Assembly (NCBI GenBank): GCA_012274445.1 | Contig: JAAROD010000007.1 | Coordinates: 124,001 to 188,000, forward strand | DNA from: Sclerotiophoma versabilis | Taxonomy: Eukaryota > Ascomycota > Dothideomycetes > Pleosporales > Didymellaceae | Direction: 5' to 3' | DNA length: 64,000 nt | Part shown: piece by piece, positions 36,238 to 47,605 of the stretch | Layout: every line of letters begins with the position of its first letter | Position numbering within the stretch: position 1 is the stretch's first letter | Program-made: the position numbers and the translations under genes | Notes under the pieces: model-generated | Database searches by the model: none | What the model saw: only the letters and a program-made list of their open reading frames with translations | Told to the model about the DNA's origin: nothing

Positions 36238-39183
36238 TCAGGAATGCCGGACAATGCCGGATGCCATGGTGAGTTGCTTGATCCACTGTATTGTCTCGTC
36301 ATCAAAGCTAGGCCCACACAGCTTCTCTAGCCGCTTCAACTCGATGCCAGCGCGTTCAGCATTCAGCTCTGCATCGCGAGCGTGCTTGGTGGCTAGCCCA
36401 GCACTTGATTTGGCCTCCTTGAAGCACTCAACGGCGTGTAGGATAGCCTATGCAATATATCTGATTAGTACTAATTCACGAAGTATAAAGGGGTATGTGA
36501 AGAGTGACATACCTCGGCAATCTCAATACCACGCAGACGGTCTGGAGACTTTGCTTCCATTAACGTGACGTGATCAAGGATCTTGTGGACTAAGTTCGCG
36601 GTGTCATAGTAAATGGGAGGCTCAGGCTGTGGAGGGAGCACTGCTGGACCATACTCACGTGCCGACGGCGCAGTCTGAGGATCGGCCTCTTTGCCCATTG
36701 CCTCAATGCTGTGTAAGGGGTCCATAACATCTTGTTTTGTTTCTGACTCGGTCTCAGATGGCCTTGCTAAACTGACCTCAGAATAAATAATAGAATTCCT
36801 GATGCACTGTGTCAAAGCACTTCCAGCGACAGAAGAGCGCTTCAAAACTTGTCTCTTGGTCGGGTGTGGTTTAATCGTGGGATCGCGTCTGCGGAAGATG
36901 TTTCCAAAGCTGCGTTTGGTTTTGATTCTTAGCGCGATGTCTGCTGTATTCTGTCCAACAGTTTGAGTCTCTTTGCTAGAGTTGTTAAAGAAGATGGGGT
37001 CGAGATCTCGCGTCATCGACTCTGTCGCTCCAAGTCTGGAAGGACCTAGTCGGTGAGCACCAGCTTTAGATGGAGTCGATCGTGCGAGACTGGATGAGGC
37101 TGGACTAGGCGAACGAGTCGAGGAAACAGACACTCGAGTGATAAGACGCTCAGCTGATCGCAGCAACGGGCTTGTTTTACTGCGTATAGCACCCGATTTA
37201 TTTAGGGTGAAAGTTGCAGACTTGGGTATCATCCACGTCATGGGCAAACGTTTTCGAAAAGTCTCAGTATCCGTGCCCGGGACGTGCGTGGCCTTCTCAG
37301 GCATCCCGTTCTGGAGCATTGTTGAGTAGTTGCCCGTCCCCTGTTTGATGTGTTAGCCTTATTACGTCTATACTACTGCTTGTAACATACATAGCCTTCT
37401 TCCCGGCTCTTCTTGGATGTCTGAGGTATTGCATCCAACTTGGCCTGCGACGAAGATGTCCTACTTGAGGTCTCAATGGAGCTGCAAGGCTCCACTTGAG
37501 TTAGTATCAACTCATCCTGATACGTTGTAGGCTCCGTCGGTCCCAGCGTGCTTCGCGTAGCAGATATTCTGGAAAGATCACCTATACTCGGTTTCCGAGG
37601 TGGCTGCATGGATCTGATTGGTGTGACCCTGATTGACCTGCTCTCAATGGTCTCTGTCGCTATCGGCGATGGCGTTGGTGTACGCGAACCGGTAGCGGAG
37701 GTCATTTTGACAAGAACTTGCTTGGAGACCCGTCCAGATAAGGTACCCAGGGCCCGCTCCTGGGAGGTTTGTTCGAGCATCTGTCTTGAAAAGGCGGGAA
37801 ATGCAGGAATAGAGTCATGTCTACCAAGAAGTATTGCATCTGCATCTGCAGAGATCCTCAAGGTTGGTCCCGATCCGTTGTTGGAAGGATGCCGCAAGAG
37901 ACGCTTGACCCAAAGGCTACCTTCATAATGGACCTCTGGTGCGTCATCGAGAGACAATTCGGCAGCCAGGCTCCATGTGGAGGCACTATCAATCGACCTG
38001 TGGTGAGATTGTATAGCATCTGCGCCGCCAAATGATGCAGGCTTGATAAGTTCCAACTCAGCAGGAAGATGTTGCTGATCAGTCCTTAGTTCTTCGACGT
38101 TTGGCTGTTCGTTCGCAATGGAGTCGTTCGTGACTCCAAGCACTGGCCACTTGGTAGAGCTTGGCTTGACAGATCGCAACAAAGCAGCTGGAGGTTGCGC
38201 AGGCAGCTCATTTGTCACTATGTCTGGCGATAGTAAAGAACTACGCTTAGAGCTGATACGGGGTGGGATTATTACAACTGGCGAATTTGACTGTTTTTGA
38301 GCGAGCGGGCTGTTGATTGCCACCCCACTGTTGGTAGAGTATGCGTGGAAGGACTTTGCGTAGGGGTTCGTAGAGCTGAAGTCGCGCGGCTCCTTCATTT
38401 GCCTGAACTTTTCGTAATCCAAATCATCATCTTCGATACACAGGTCGCCATTATGGGATGGCGTGCGATTGTCGACCGAAAGAGGCGTGGTGACCCGGCT
38501 CTCGAGTATGGGGATACCATTGCGTCGAAGCGTCGAACCTTCAGACATGATTCGCCGTGTGATTCCTTCATTAATTAATAGCGCCGGAGACTCCATTGGT
38601 AATACATTATCGGGTTGAAGGATAGGCCAAGCCTCATCTGTGGGCGTGCCGGCTTCTGCGTCAACAAGCGTGCGCTGGGCTTTCAGCGGACTCGCTGGGT
38701 TTACAATCTGCGCTAGAGGGGGACTAGGGAGCGGCTTGTTGCAGCTCAGCAAAGGTATGGTATTGGTGGTGCTCTGTTTAATTAGCTAAGGTGACTCCGC
38801 GTACAAGAATGCAAACTTACTGGATTAGAAGGCACAGCAATAGCGGTCGGCTTGTACCCAACTTGAGCCCGTGGTAAACTTTCTCGCGGCGTCTCAGACC
38901 TACTACCGTACGTGTAGCTCTTGGAGAATGCATTCTGTGTCCGCATCGACTTGCGCGGGAGCTTGGATGTTGGTGGCGGCGATACGACGGCCTTGGACAT
39001 TACAGGCACAGTTGTGTAGCTGGGTGAACCAGTTGTGCTTACAGAAAAGGGATTACGGCGGGCTTTACTACCATATCGTTGAAACTTAGGCGGATTGGGG
39101 ATCTTCGAGCCCTCTTTGGTGGGTCTGAAGCCAGGTTGTCGCGGATTAGCATCGATGTCGACAAGAGGAGTCGGCATCTTCAA
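36238..39183 (-). CDS. Large Ser/Pro-rich protein of unknown function
   Basis: I do not recognise this protein. Four exons (39183-38821, 38773-37391, 37340-36513, 36447-36238; introns 47, 50 and 65 bp) splice in frame into 927 residues. All introns are phase 0, so single-exon skipping would keep the frame. The first ~800 residues are rich in Ser, Thr, Pro and Arg, with many short basic-SP motifs that suit kinase regulation (for example STRSPSPASSS, RTPTPSP) and no membrane segment. A basic stretch, KRSFGNIFRRRDP, may be a localisation signal. The last ~90 residues differ: they form a helical, charged, probably folded C-terminal domain (YYDTANLVHKILDHVTLMEA through AERAGIELKRLEKL). That makes a long disordered adaptor with a small conserved C-terminal module. 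A start at 39177 (second Met) is equally possible. Confidence 0.75.
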
Positions 39184-40081
39184 ACTCGCTCTCCGTAATC
39201 TGGAGACAGCTTGTGGTATGTTAGATGATACGGAGAGGTCGAAGAAATACTGGCGACGTGGTGTTTATTGTTGGTGACAACGCGAGGTGGGGCGGCGCGT
39301 CTACGCGTATGAATATGACAGTGAAGGTGAACGTCAATGCTTGGCGGAGCCATCGAAGATAAACATTTACAAAAGCTAGAAATGTAGCTACTCTTGCATG
39401 TTCAGCTGCCAGTGATGTTCTTAGATTGTGGGAGGTGTAGAACCAGATCGTCCGAAAGGGTGGCCATGACGGTTAAGCTGGGGAGGCAAGAGCCCACCTG
39501 AAGCTTCTTCACTTCCAGAACATTGGCCACTTCTCGTTCATAGATCTTGGAATTTGCAATTGCATCAAGTCGTTTTGTAAACGCATAGAGGGGAAGGGGG
39601 AAGTCCATACAAACCTTGGATTTTCCACACGGTATGCATGACGGGGGGCAGGAGAATTACCAGAAGTTGCCATAAAAAGCTTTTTCCTACAGGCGTTCAA
39701 TAGTGATAGGTACACCTCGACTAACTCTTCAATGTTTTTATGATACCGCAATGGGGTCAGTTTCCACGTCGATTCATGCAGTAAGTTACAACTATCTCAG
39801 CGTAAGAACGTTGCAACGCCTGTCAGATCTTTCACATCCATGGTTGATCACCACAATCCCCATATACAGTACGAACCAAAATGGCGTGAAGGAAAACGGA
39901 TTTGCTGTTAACAAAAATTAAACGTGAAGGTAAATGTTCAGGCACAGGAACAGGCAATGACGTGGAGTTTGAGGAAGGCGCTCGGGCCGCACCTTCACCT
40001 TCAGGCCACTCGACGCGTCGAGCTCCGCGCAGACGGCTTCAACACCATAACGCGCAACCAGCGCCTACAGGCCAAGAAAAT
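39184..40081. promoter_or_regulatory. Divergent promoter region of the unknown gene and GWT1
   Basis: About 0.9 kb separating two genes that point away from each other. No coding sequence is supported. Individual regulatory sites could not be told apart. Confidence 0.35.
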
Positions 40082-41613
40082 ATGGCGGCAAAAACTTACA
40101 AAGAGATGAAGGAGGCGTGGGTGACGGGTCATACCGGGGGTTCTGTCGCCGATGTGAATAGCGTTTCCCTCGCAATGCCTGTACCGTCCACGATCAACAA
40201 TTCGAGAGGAAGGACTTGACTAACCACCTTCTATAGTTGAGCATTCTGCTGTGGTCTGTAATACAACAACGACTTCGACTCTTCATTCCCTATACGCCTG
40301 CCGCCTGCTTCGTCGACTTTCTTCTCAACTGCGCCGCAACACTGTGCGCAACGACCGTGTACTCGTCGTCGCCATGGGCCTTAAACATCCTGCTGCTACT
40401 GCCAGCAGTTGGCCTTCTTGTCCTCGAACAACCGGCTACAGCCAAGCGAGACACGCCACGACCGCCGAAGAGGGACAAGCCTGTAGAGTCGAAGCTCGAT
40501 GCCTTTCCGGTAAAGCCATTCATCACACATTACAGGGGTGCAATGATGGTCATGACGTGTGTCGCTATATTGGCCGTGGACTTTCCTGTCTTTCCCCGGC
40601 GCTTTGCGAAGGTCGAGAACTGGGGCACATCATTGATGGACATGGGTGTGGGATCATTCGTCTTTACAGCTGGTGTGGTCTCTGCTCGATCAGCGCTGAA
40701 AGAGGGTTCTGACAGGAGACCACCGCTATCAAAACGCCTGATTACATCTCTTAGGCACGCCATACCTCTTCTGGTTCTTGGCACGATTCGGTTTATCTCA
40801 GTCAAAGGCTTGGACTATGCTGAGCACGTCACAGAGTACGGGGTACACTGGAACTTCTTCTTCACTCTTGGCTTTCTTCCTCCTTTCGCTGCTTTGTTTC
40901 AAAACGCTTTCGACCTGGTGCCGTCCTACGCGGTTCTTTCTTGCGTCCTTGCAGGTTTCTATGAGCTGGCTCTTGACAAAACATCTCTTGGAGCTTTCAT
41001 CCTGGTTGCACCACGGACAGATCTGCTGTCTAAGAATCGTGAAGGCATATTCTCCTTCATCGGCTATCTTGCTATTTTCCTCGCCGGCCAATCTCTTGGT
41101 TCATCTGCTCTTCCCAGACAGCAGCCACTGCCTAAAGGTGCCTCGGCTCTAACAAAGTTACGCCAAACGACACTTGGGCGACTCGCTCTGACTTCTGCCA
41201 TGTGGACAGCTCTCTTCTACTTCTCGACCAGCTACTATGGTCTCGGTCTCTCCGTGTCACGACGTCTTGCGAACCTTCCTTACTTCCTCTGGGTATCTTC
41301 TTTCAACAGCTACCAGATTACGATCGTCTGCGCTATTGAGGCCTTCCTCTTTCCGAACATCTACAAGGCTTCTAGCAGAGAAGACGAGGTTCAGAGGACT
41401 AGGGATGCTACAAGTACCGTACTGTATGCTTTCAACCGTAACGGGCTTGCGGTCTTCTTAATTGCCAATCTCCTTACTGGTCTTGTAAACATGACGACAC
41501 CGACATTAGATATGGGTGTTCTGCAGTCGATGGCTATCCTTGTTACGTACATTGCTACAGTGGCTAGCGTTGCGGTAGCACTGGATCGCTTCAATGTCTC
41601 GATCAAGCTGTAG
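40082..41613 (+). CDS. GWT1: GPI-anchored wall transfer protein 1 (inositol acyltransferase)
   Basis: Acylates the inositol ring of GlcN-PI in the ER membrane, an early step of GPI-anchor synthesis needed for wall mannoproteins. It is the target of the antifungal manogepix class. Exon 1 (40082-40180) encodes the conserved N-terminus MAAKTYKEMKEAWVTGHTGG. A 56-bp phase-0 intron (40181-40236) follows, then exon 2 to the stop; together 491 residues, normal for the family. Many hydrophobic helices are visible. Conserved landmarks include FITHYRGAMMVMTCVAILAV, DFPVFPRRFAKVENWGTSLM, DMGVGSFVFTAG, HVTEYGVHWNFFFTLGFLPP and a C-terminal NRNGLAVFLIANLLTGLVN. Nothing is truncated. The short first exon is supported by the strong N-terminal match. 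Confidence 0.95.
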
Positions 41614-42964
41614 AAGAAGTTTCGAGTGTGCAGCATGGGTACGTTCAATCGAGAATAATTGTTACCTCTCCTCCGTTCCAGTCAAACATGGGCGCAGAGA
41701 CATTTCCGCCCTCCGGTGTCCCTATGCAACACACATTGACAAGATATGACACTCGCCAACCTGATGCGTTAGACTCATGCATCACCGTCGTGAGACCTCC
41801 ATTTCTTTCCATGAACGGTAGATACGATGTTATCTTTTGCTTTCGTTCCAAATCCTGGGATCTCTTTCCATGTTCCCATCTGGTGAGTGAGCGGTCAATT
41901 GGACATCAATTTCGGGCTACTCCAATTGAGCCATGCGCACTACCTAGACCTGATAGATTTGGGCATTTCGATTTTCGTCCAAACCTAGGAGAAAGTCGGG
42001 TCTGAATCGCTGTTCTGGACGCATGACCATACCCGACGCAGCATTTTCCAGGTACTTCCCCTCCGCCATAACGTGATGTTGCGCGTCCTCACACGACATC
42101 CGTTTGCCATATTTGTAGGCAAGCTATAATTGTATGTTCGATCACAAATAGGTGGTAACTGTTCCGGGTTTTGCGCTCACTTTTAGAGAGCAGACCCGTA
42201 CTAGGATTCGACATCCACAAGATTGATAAGCTTGCGAGGGTTACTGCAGAACTGTCAATTCCACCAGTCTTCCGTCTTGCAGCTCAAAAGACTCCTAGCC
42301 TCGGTGTTCCTCCACTACAAGGTCTGCACACTTGGCGCAAGGCTTGTTGAACGGCCTGAGTTTAGACTTAGAATTGTACCTTCCAAGCTACTTGCTGCAT
42401 GGTTTGGAGATACTCAGGAGTCGTTATTTGCAGCTCTACTCAGCCAGATGCTTCAGAACGGATGATGTGCGAAAGATTTTCTCCCGGAGTTGAATGCAAT
42501 GCTGACACATCCAGGTATCAACACGGGAAATGGGCATGTAGCTGTTCAGCCCTTCGACAAAATTCAATATTTTGACACACTAGCACGTGTGCACATCGCA
42601 TGCTTGTCATTTGTGTAGGCCAAACGGTTTGCGGTTGTTTGCGGTTGCGCAATACCGTGCCTTTGTAGATAAGATGGAAACATCATGAGCAGTTTCAAGG
42701 CAAGCTAATGTTCTCTTGATACACAGACTGAGGTCATTCCAACCACTTGCAGCCACTCAAAGTCTCATATGCCGTGTTACTCAGTCCTACAAATTCACAC
42801 GTGGTAGCGCGATTCGGCGTTCCCGAAGGCGTCACTCGCGCCTTCCCTTTCCACAATCGATTAGCTACGCACGCGTCACCAATATCCAAACAACTCACCC
42901 CACTAAGCCTCTCCAAATACATCTTGACAATTACATCACACCCAATGCCGCTGTGCAATTCAGG
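41614..42964. other. Intergenic, possible minor coding remnant
   Basis: 1.35 kb between GWT1 and SFR1. At about 42150-42465 two plus-strand frames have protein-like composition (for instance FDIHKIDKLARV, then KLLAAWFGDTQESLF in another frame), but they are short, lack a start and match nothing I know. The rest is plain spacer. Confidence 0.4.
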
Positions 42965-43840
42965 ATGTCAACGCCGCAAGCCAAACGCCGCAGGCTGAAC
43001 GACGCCACGAACACCTTGAAGAAGCCATTCAAGTCACCCTTCCGTACACCGCTCAGGCCTAACATTGGCTCTGACCCGCCGTCGTCTGATCCTCCTGACA
43101 TCAGGACCCCTGCACGATCTGTTTCTTATACGATCCCGCTTACAACATCTGGCACGGCCGCAAGCGCACCTGTGCAACCGAAAGCGACTGCAGCCGTAGC
43201 AACACCTACACCTTCACAGCCACGCTTCGTCAAACCACTTGCCTCACGATTAAACACTTCTACACCCTTACGATCTACTCCAAATAAGACACCGTCTAAG
43301 CCATCGCTTACACGGGAGTTGATGCAGCTGCGCAATGAGATCCAGATCCTGACACAGGCCCATGCACTCGCTACTTCGACGAAGGACGAAGACCTACAAG
43401 TCCTGGTTGACAGGTGGCGGACAGCAAGCCGCGCTGCAGCTGAAGAGCTCTTTGGCAGTACACGGGACCGTGTGAATAGAATGGGTGGTGTGGGTGCTTG
43501 GAAAGAGCGCGAGAAGGAAGCAAAAGAGCGGGCGATGAAGTGGGATCTTGAGGAGAGGCAGGCCGAGAGGGAGAGAATGCAAGAAGCTAGAAACACTGGT
43601 GAGATTGGGGATGAGTCGTACGACAGATACGCGGAGATGTCAGATGAGCAGGGTCCGGATGAGGAGAGAGACAACGTTTCGAAGGAGGCCGCCGATGACG
43701 ATGTAAGTTCACAAGGTTGTAGCGATCATTCACCACACTGACTCCAGCAGTCATTCACGATGGATATGATGCTGAAAACGCTAAATATCGACCTGAAGCT
43801 GATCGGCTACAACAAAGAGGCACAACGTTGGGATGGGTGA
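42965..43840 (+). CDS. SFR1: Swi5-dependent recombination mediator Sfr1/Mei5-like
   Basis: With Swi5 this protein stabilises Rad51/Dmc1 filaments in homologous recombination. Two exons (42965-43702 and 43751-43840; 48-bp intron with a CTGAC branch) give 275 residues. The N-terminal ~110 residues are basic, Pro/Thr-rich and disordered (KKPFKSPFRTPLRP, a repeated motif type in Sfr1). The C-terminal half holds the coiled-coil segment LTRELMQLRNEIQILTQA and LQVLVDRWRTASRAAAEELF. The second exon supplies the conserved end, FTMDMMLKTLNIDLKLIGYN. The open frame extends 83 codons upstream to 42716, but that part is not Sfr1-like and is probably 5' UTR. Confidence 0.85.
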
Positions 43841-44370
43841 AGGGATGCTAGGAAGACTATACATCCCTTAGCACAGCACCATACAGACGACCCAAGCTTA
43901 AGCTCCAGCAGCGTCCGCTCAGGACTTGAAGACACGGCCGCCCACCAGCATTAAGCGCACGTTGCGTCGCAAGAATACTTTCTTCGCAGATGACTCCACT
44001 TGTGTGTCTTTCACTACATGTTACTCCAAACCGATGAATGACTCAACCAGACCAGTTGGCTACGTATACGTAGTGTGGAACCATCCCTTATAAGAGTACC
44101 TAGTAGCCGATATAATCATATTGAAACTTCAACGATGTGACGTCATACTTCCCCAAAGACTACAATGACGCTCGGAATGCCATCGAAAAAACCACAATTG
44201 CTCCACCCAACACCGGAAGTTGCATGACCAAGAGTCTTATCTCCTAACACCACTTTCAGCATTAGAAATACAACTTGTCCTACAAGGAGCATATCTCTAC
44301 GCTTTATATACCTCGCAGCAGCAGCACCGCGGTCGATCACCACCACAAAACTTTCCATTCAGTAATCACA
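43841..44370. other. Intergenic with promoter of the dehydrogenase gene
   Basis: 530 bp between SFR1 and the SDR gene. It includes a TATA box close to the SDR start. No open frame is supported. Confidence 0.5.
44303..44310 (+). promoter_or_regulatory. TATA box of the SDR gene
   Basis: tttatata lies 61 bp before the ATG at 44371, a normal position for a fungal TATA box with a short leader. Confidence 0.45.
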
Positions 44371-45276
44371 ATGTCTCTCAAAAACAAGAATATTATCATC
44401 ACAGGTGCCTCTATGGGCATCGGCGCTACGATTGCCAAACGCCTTGCCTCCGAATCCGCCAACCTTATCCTCTTTGCGCGTTCAGAAGACAAGCTCAAGA
44501 ACGTCGCTGAAGAATGCCAGAAGATCCAATCAAGTATAAGGGTCTATACCGCAAGCGTAGACGTCAGCAACCATGATTCTCTGAGAAAGGCAGTGTCGGA
44601 TGCAGTCCACGAGTTGGGCCCGATTGACGTCCTCATCAACAATGCAGGCCTCGCTGTCGGTGCACCAAACAGGTTTCCGGACTTAACAATCGACCAGATT
44701 ACTACCATGAGCAGCACAAATGTCAATGGTTTCATGTTCGCCACGTACGCGGCTCTCAACGAGGGCAAGATGAAGGAGAGGAACAAGGGTACAATTCTCA
44801 ATGTCACTAGCACGACAGGACTCGAAGTGCCTCCGTTCCCTGGCGAAGCAGTTTATCACGCCAGCAAAGCGTTCCAAGAAGCGTTCACCAATGTCCTCAG
44901 GACTGAGTTGGTAGGGACGGACATCAAGGTGTTGGCGTTGAGGCCAGGCGTTACAGCTACGAACTTCCATGAGCTGCGGTATGTCAAGCATCAAACACCT
45001 CCAATCTCAACAACGTTTCCCCCTCTTTGCGATGGCACACTAACTAACATTCTCCTAAGGGTCGGTTACGACAAAGGCCAGTATGACACATTCATGGAAG
45101 GCTTTGAGCCGCTCATTGCAGAGGATATTGCGGAGGGCTCAGTGTTTATGCTGAATCAGAAAGAGAGGGTTAGTGTCAAGGCGCTGGATATTGTGCCTAC
45201 TGCGCAGAGGAGTTTGCAGGTCATTGACAAGAATTGGAATGAGAGAGGTGGAGATAGGAAGAAGACGCAGATGTAG
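44371..45276 (+). CDS. Short-chain dehydrogenase/reductase (YdfG/YMR226C-like)
   Basis: An NADP(H)-type classical SDR of 274 residues after splicing, close in style to the 3-hydroxy-acid/serine dehydrogenases YdfG and yeast YMR226C. The Rossmann motif GASMGIG is at 12-18, NNAG lies near 90, the catalytic Ser is about 147 (NVTSTTG), and Tyr162 and Lys166 lie in YHASK. RPGVTATNFHELR follows the active site. The 81-bp intron (44979-45059, GTATGT donor, ACTAACTAAC branch) is a multiple of three and contains no stop, so the unspliced frame is open for 301 codons. I take the spliced form as real because it joins HELR directly to VGYDKGQ, the normal family spacing. The tail is basic. The substrate cannot be fixed from sequence. 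Confidence 0.9.
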   Translation: MSLKNKNIIITGASMGIGATIAKRLASESANLILFARSEDKLKNVAEECQKIQSSIRVYTASVDVSNHDSLRKAVSDAVHELGPIDVLINNAGLAVGAPNRFPDLTIDQITTMSSTNVNGFMFATYAALNEGKMKERNKGTILNVTSTTGLEVPPFPGEAVYHASKAFQEAFTNVLRTELVGTDIKVLALRPGVTATNFHELRYVKHQTPPISTTFPPLCDGTLTNILLRVGYDKGQYDTFMEGFEPLIAEDIAEGSVFMLNQKERVSVKALDIVPTAQRSLQVIDKNWNERGGDRKKTQM

Positions 45277-45860
45277 AACACGTTCCAGGATATGCAACAA
45301 TGCATTTGATTCTGAGCAAAGTCGCACAACTCAGCCCACCTCCAAGTTTGAACTATTTCAGAGGCATGTGTTATTCAGGCAGGCGTGCAAGCCTTGTTGG
45401 AAATTGTCAACAAAAGCTCAGCGTCGTCTTTGTGCTGGTCTGTCTGCCAGGCCCGCAGGTAGAATATTTCAAGACCGCAATGAGGCTACACTATACTATA
45501 CTGTAAACAGCCTCAGAAATTCCGGTATGTGAGATCTCCGAGAATATTACTCGGCATACATTGGGGGCTTGGGGAGTTCCTGGAGAGCAGAGGGCGATGA
45601 TGCTGGAAGGCTCGAAGGGTCTATCAATTTGTGGCGCAGCGACGCCACAGCATCAGCCACAGCTCTGGGGACACAACTTCCGTCCCGCCATCTCTGATTC
45701 GTTACCGCTGCGGATCGACATGTTGACGTAGGCGCCTCGAAGCAAACAGGCTCGCAAGGTTGCGACAGCATGAGCGCTTGGCTTGGGCTCCTGCCAGGGC
45801 TACAAAACGGTAGTCGCGAACTGGCACAGCCCCCTAATCAGCCACCTGCATCTCCTTGCC

Positions 45861-45867
45861 TATATAT
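45861..45867 (+). promoter_or_regulatory. TATA-like element of the senescence-domain gene
   Basis: tatatat lies 99 bp before the ATG at 45960, followed by a pyrimidine-rich leader. Confidence 0.4.
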
Positions 45868-45892
45868 CTTCTGTTCAGTTCTCACCTAGATA

Positions 45893-45903
45893 CCCCCCCC
45901 CCC
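45893..45903 (+). repeat. Poly-C run in 5' leader
   Basis: Eleven consecutive C lie 57 bp before the start codon, inside the presumed 5' UTR. Such runs are length-unstable and error-prone in sequencing. Confidence 0.7.
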
Positions 45904-45959
45904 TTACTGCTCGCAACAACACCTCTTCCTCAGGCACACATCACAGAAATTCAGACACA

Positions 45960-47605
45960 ATGAGCGGCCACGGCGATCCCAGACTTCTGTATACGATTGG
46001 GGGCATCAAGGCCTACCACATCCAGCAGGGCGAGGAATCAAGCCTCACCCCCTCAGGACCACAGACGCTCTCGCTGCTCATGGTCCCTACCAACTCACCC
46101 TTCGCCGACCTCAGCAACACACGGCCACAGAGCGAAGCGCCAGAGGAAGACTTCTACCTGCACCTCAATCTGCCGCCCGAGCTCGACCTGCCTCTCCCTG
46201 CCACGACTCAGATCTACCACCAGCCGCCGCACAGCTACCTCATTCCGCGATGGGACTTGGGCCCTGAGAGCGGGGCATTCACAAGGATCGAGTTCCCCGC
46301 AATTGGCAAAGGGCCTGGCGCAGTTACGCAGGAGGATATTGATACCTTCGAGACTATCCTGGCGCAATGCACTGCTTTCCTCGAGCGTGCGCAGAACCCC
46401 TACCCATCGGAGAAGGGCGCTCACAAGGCATACAATCCTCAGGACTATGCGCCTGGCCAAGGCTACGCAAGCGCTGGTGTAGCAGGGTCTAGTAAGCAAC
46501 AGCAGCACGGCGAGATTGTACTGGTGGACGAGGAGAATGGCAGCGTGGTTGGTGAACTGGCTGAAGGCGCTCAGATTATTGAGGACCCTAAATTACAGGC
46601 TGGCTCAAAGAGTAAGTTTCAACCCCAGTTTTCGCGTAACGCGTTCTCACCACTAATGCAGACACAGATCCCGTAGAGATCGTTGTCTCTGCTGACGGCA
46701 AGCGCATCCATGTCAAGCCCCTCTCCGAAGACTACCTCGCCATGGCCCGCCATCCCGCGTACAAGAACTCGTCGCTGGTGCAGAACTCTGCTGCTGCTTC
46801 ACGGCTGATTGTCACCGGATCCAGCTACCTCAGTAACATGATGGTGTCTGGTGCAGAAGGCTTCATCAGCAAGACTAGGCCGAACGATAAACCCATGGTC
46901 TTCAAGCCCGCAACACACGAGCGCGTCCGCAAGATCAACACCATGACGACAGGTGTCGCTGGTTTTTCGGCTAAGACGGTTGGCATGATTGGCAAGCACG
47001 CTCAGAACTTTGCCGCTGGCCTTGCCGGCCACAAGAATACCCAGCACAAGAGCCTGAACCCGGACGGCACACGCAATGAAAACTACAAGCCTGGCCTGCT
47101 CAACAAGTCTTTGATTGCATGGTCGACCATCGGCGACGGCCTCGCACACTCTGGCAAGCAGATCCTTTCCTCGGGTGGTGCAGCAGCTAGTGCTGCTGTT
47201 GGTCACAAATGGGGCGCCGAGGCTGGAAGCTTGACAGGCGATCTCGCTGGTGGTGTTCAGAACGTCGGTTTGGTTTATATCGATGTCACAGGCGTCACGC
47301 GCCGTGGTATCCTCAAGAGCGTTGCGAAGGGCATGGTTGTTGGTAAGGTTAAGAACAAGAAGGGCGAGGAACAGACTATCATGGTTGGTGGCGGCGATGG
47401 TGGCTCTATCACACCCGGTACCGCTGCTAAGATGGACCCTATGGCAAACGCCAGTAATACCGGTATGCCGTCGAATGTCTCAAGCAACAACCCTGCTGGT
47501 CAGGTTAGCTTTGGCAACCAGCCTCCGCCGAGCTACAGGACTGGTGTTGGTGAGAGCCTGGAGGGGCAACCGGCATACCAAGGGTATTCGAACGAAAAGA
47601 GGTAG
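45960..47605 (+). CDS. Senescence/spartin-domain protein
   Basis: Two exons (45960-46611 and 46662-47605; 50-bp intron) give 531 residues. The N-terminal ~120 residues form a compact domain (DPRLLYTIGGIKAYHIQQGE to LHLNLPPELDLPLPATTQIY) seen in fungal spartin-like proteins. A Gln/Gly-rich linker follows. The C-terminal half is the senescence domain: ASRLIVTGSSYLSNMMVSGA, KINTMTTGVAGFSAKTVGMI, the Gly/Ala-rich SSGGAAASAAVGHKWGAEAG, and VGLVYIDVTGVTRRGILKSV. The amphipathic and glycine-rich helices are those that bind lipid droplets or endosomal membranes in spartin (family knowledge). The protein ends in a Pro/Ser/Asn-rich tail. The role in this fungus is inferred to be in lipid-droplet or membrane turnover. 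Confidence 0.85.

Larger units (their letters stand above)
45277..45959. other. Intergenic with promoter of the senescence-domain gene
   Basis: 683 bp of spacer. It holds a TATA-like element about 100 bp before the next start and an 11-C run in the leader (both listed). No gene. Confidence 0.5.

Noticed and set aside
42150..42465. Possible small decayed gene after GWT1
   Set aside because: Two short frames look protein-like but a 60-codon open frame is within chance; no start, no known motif.
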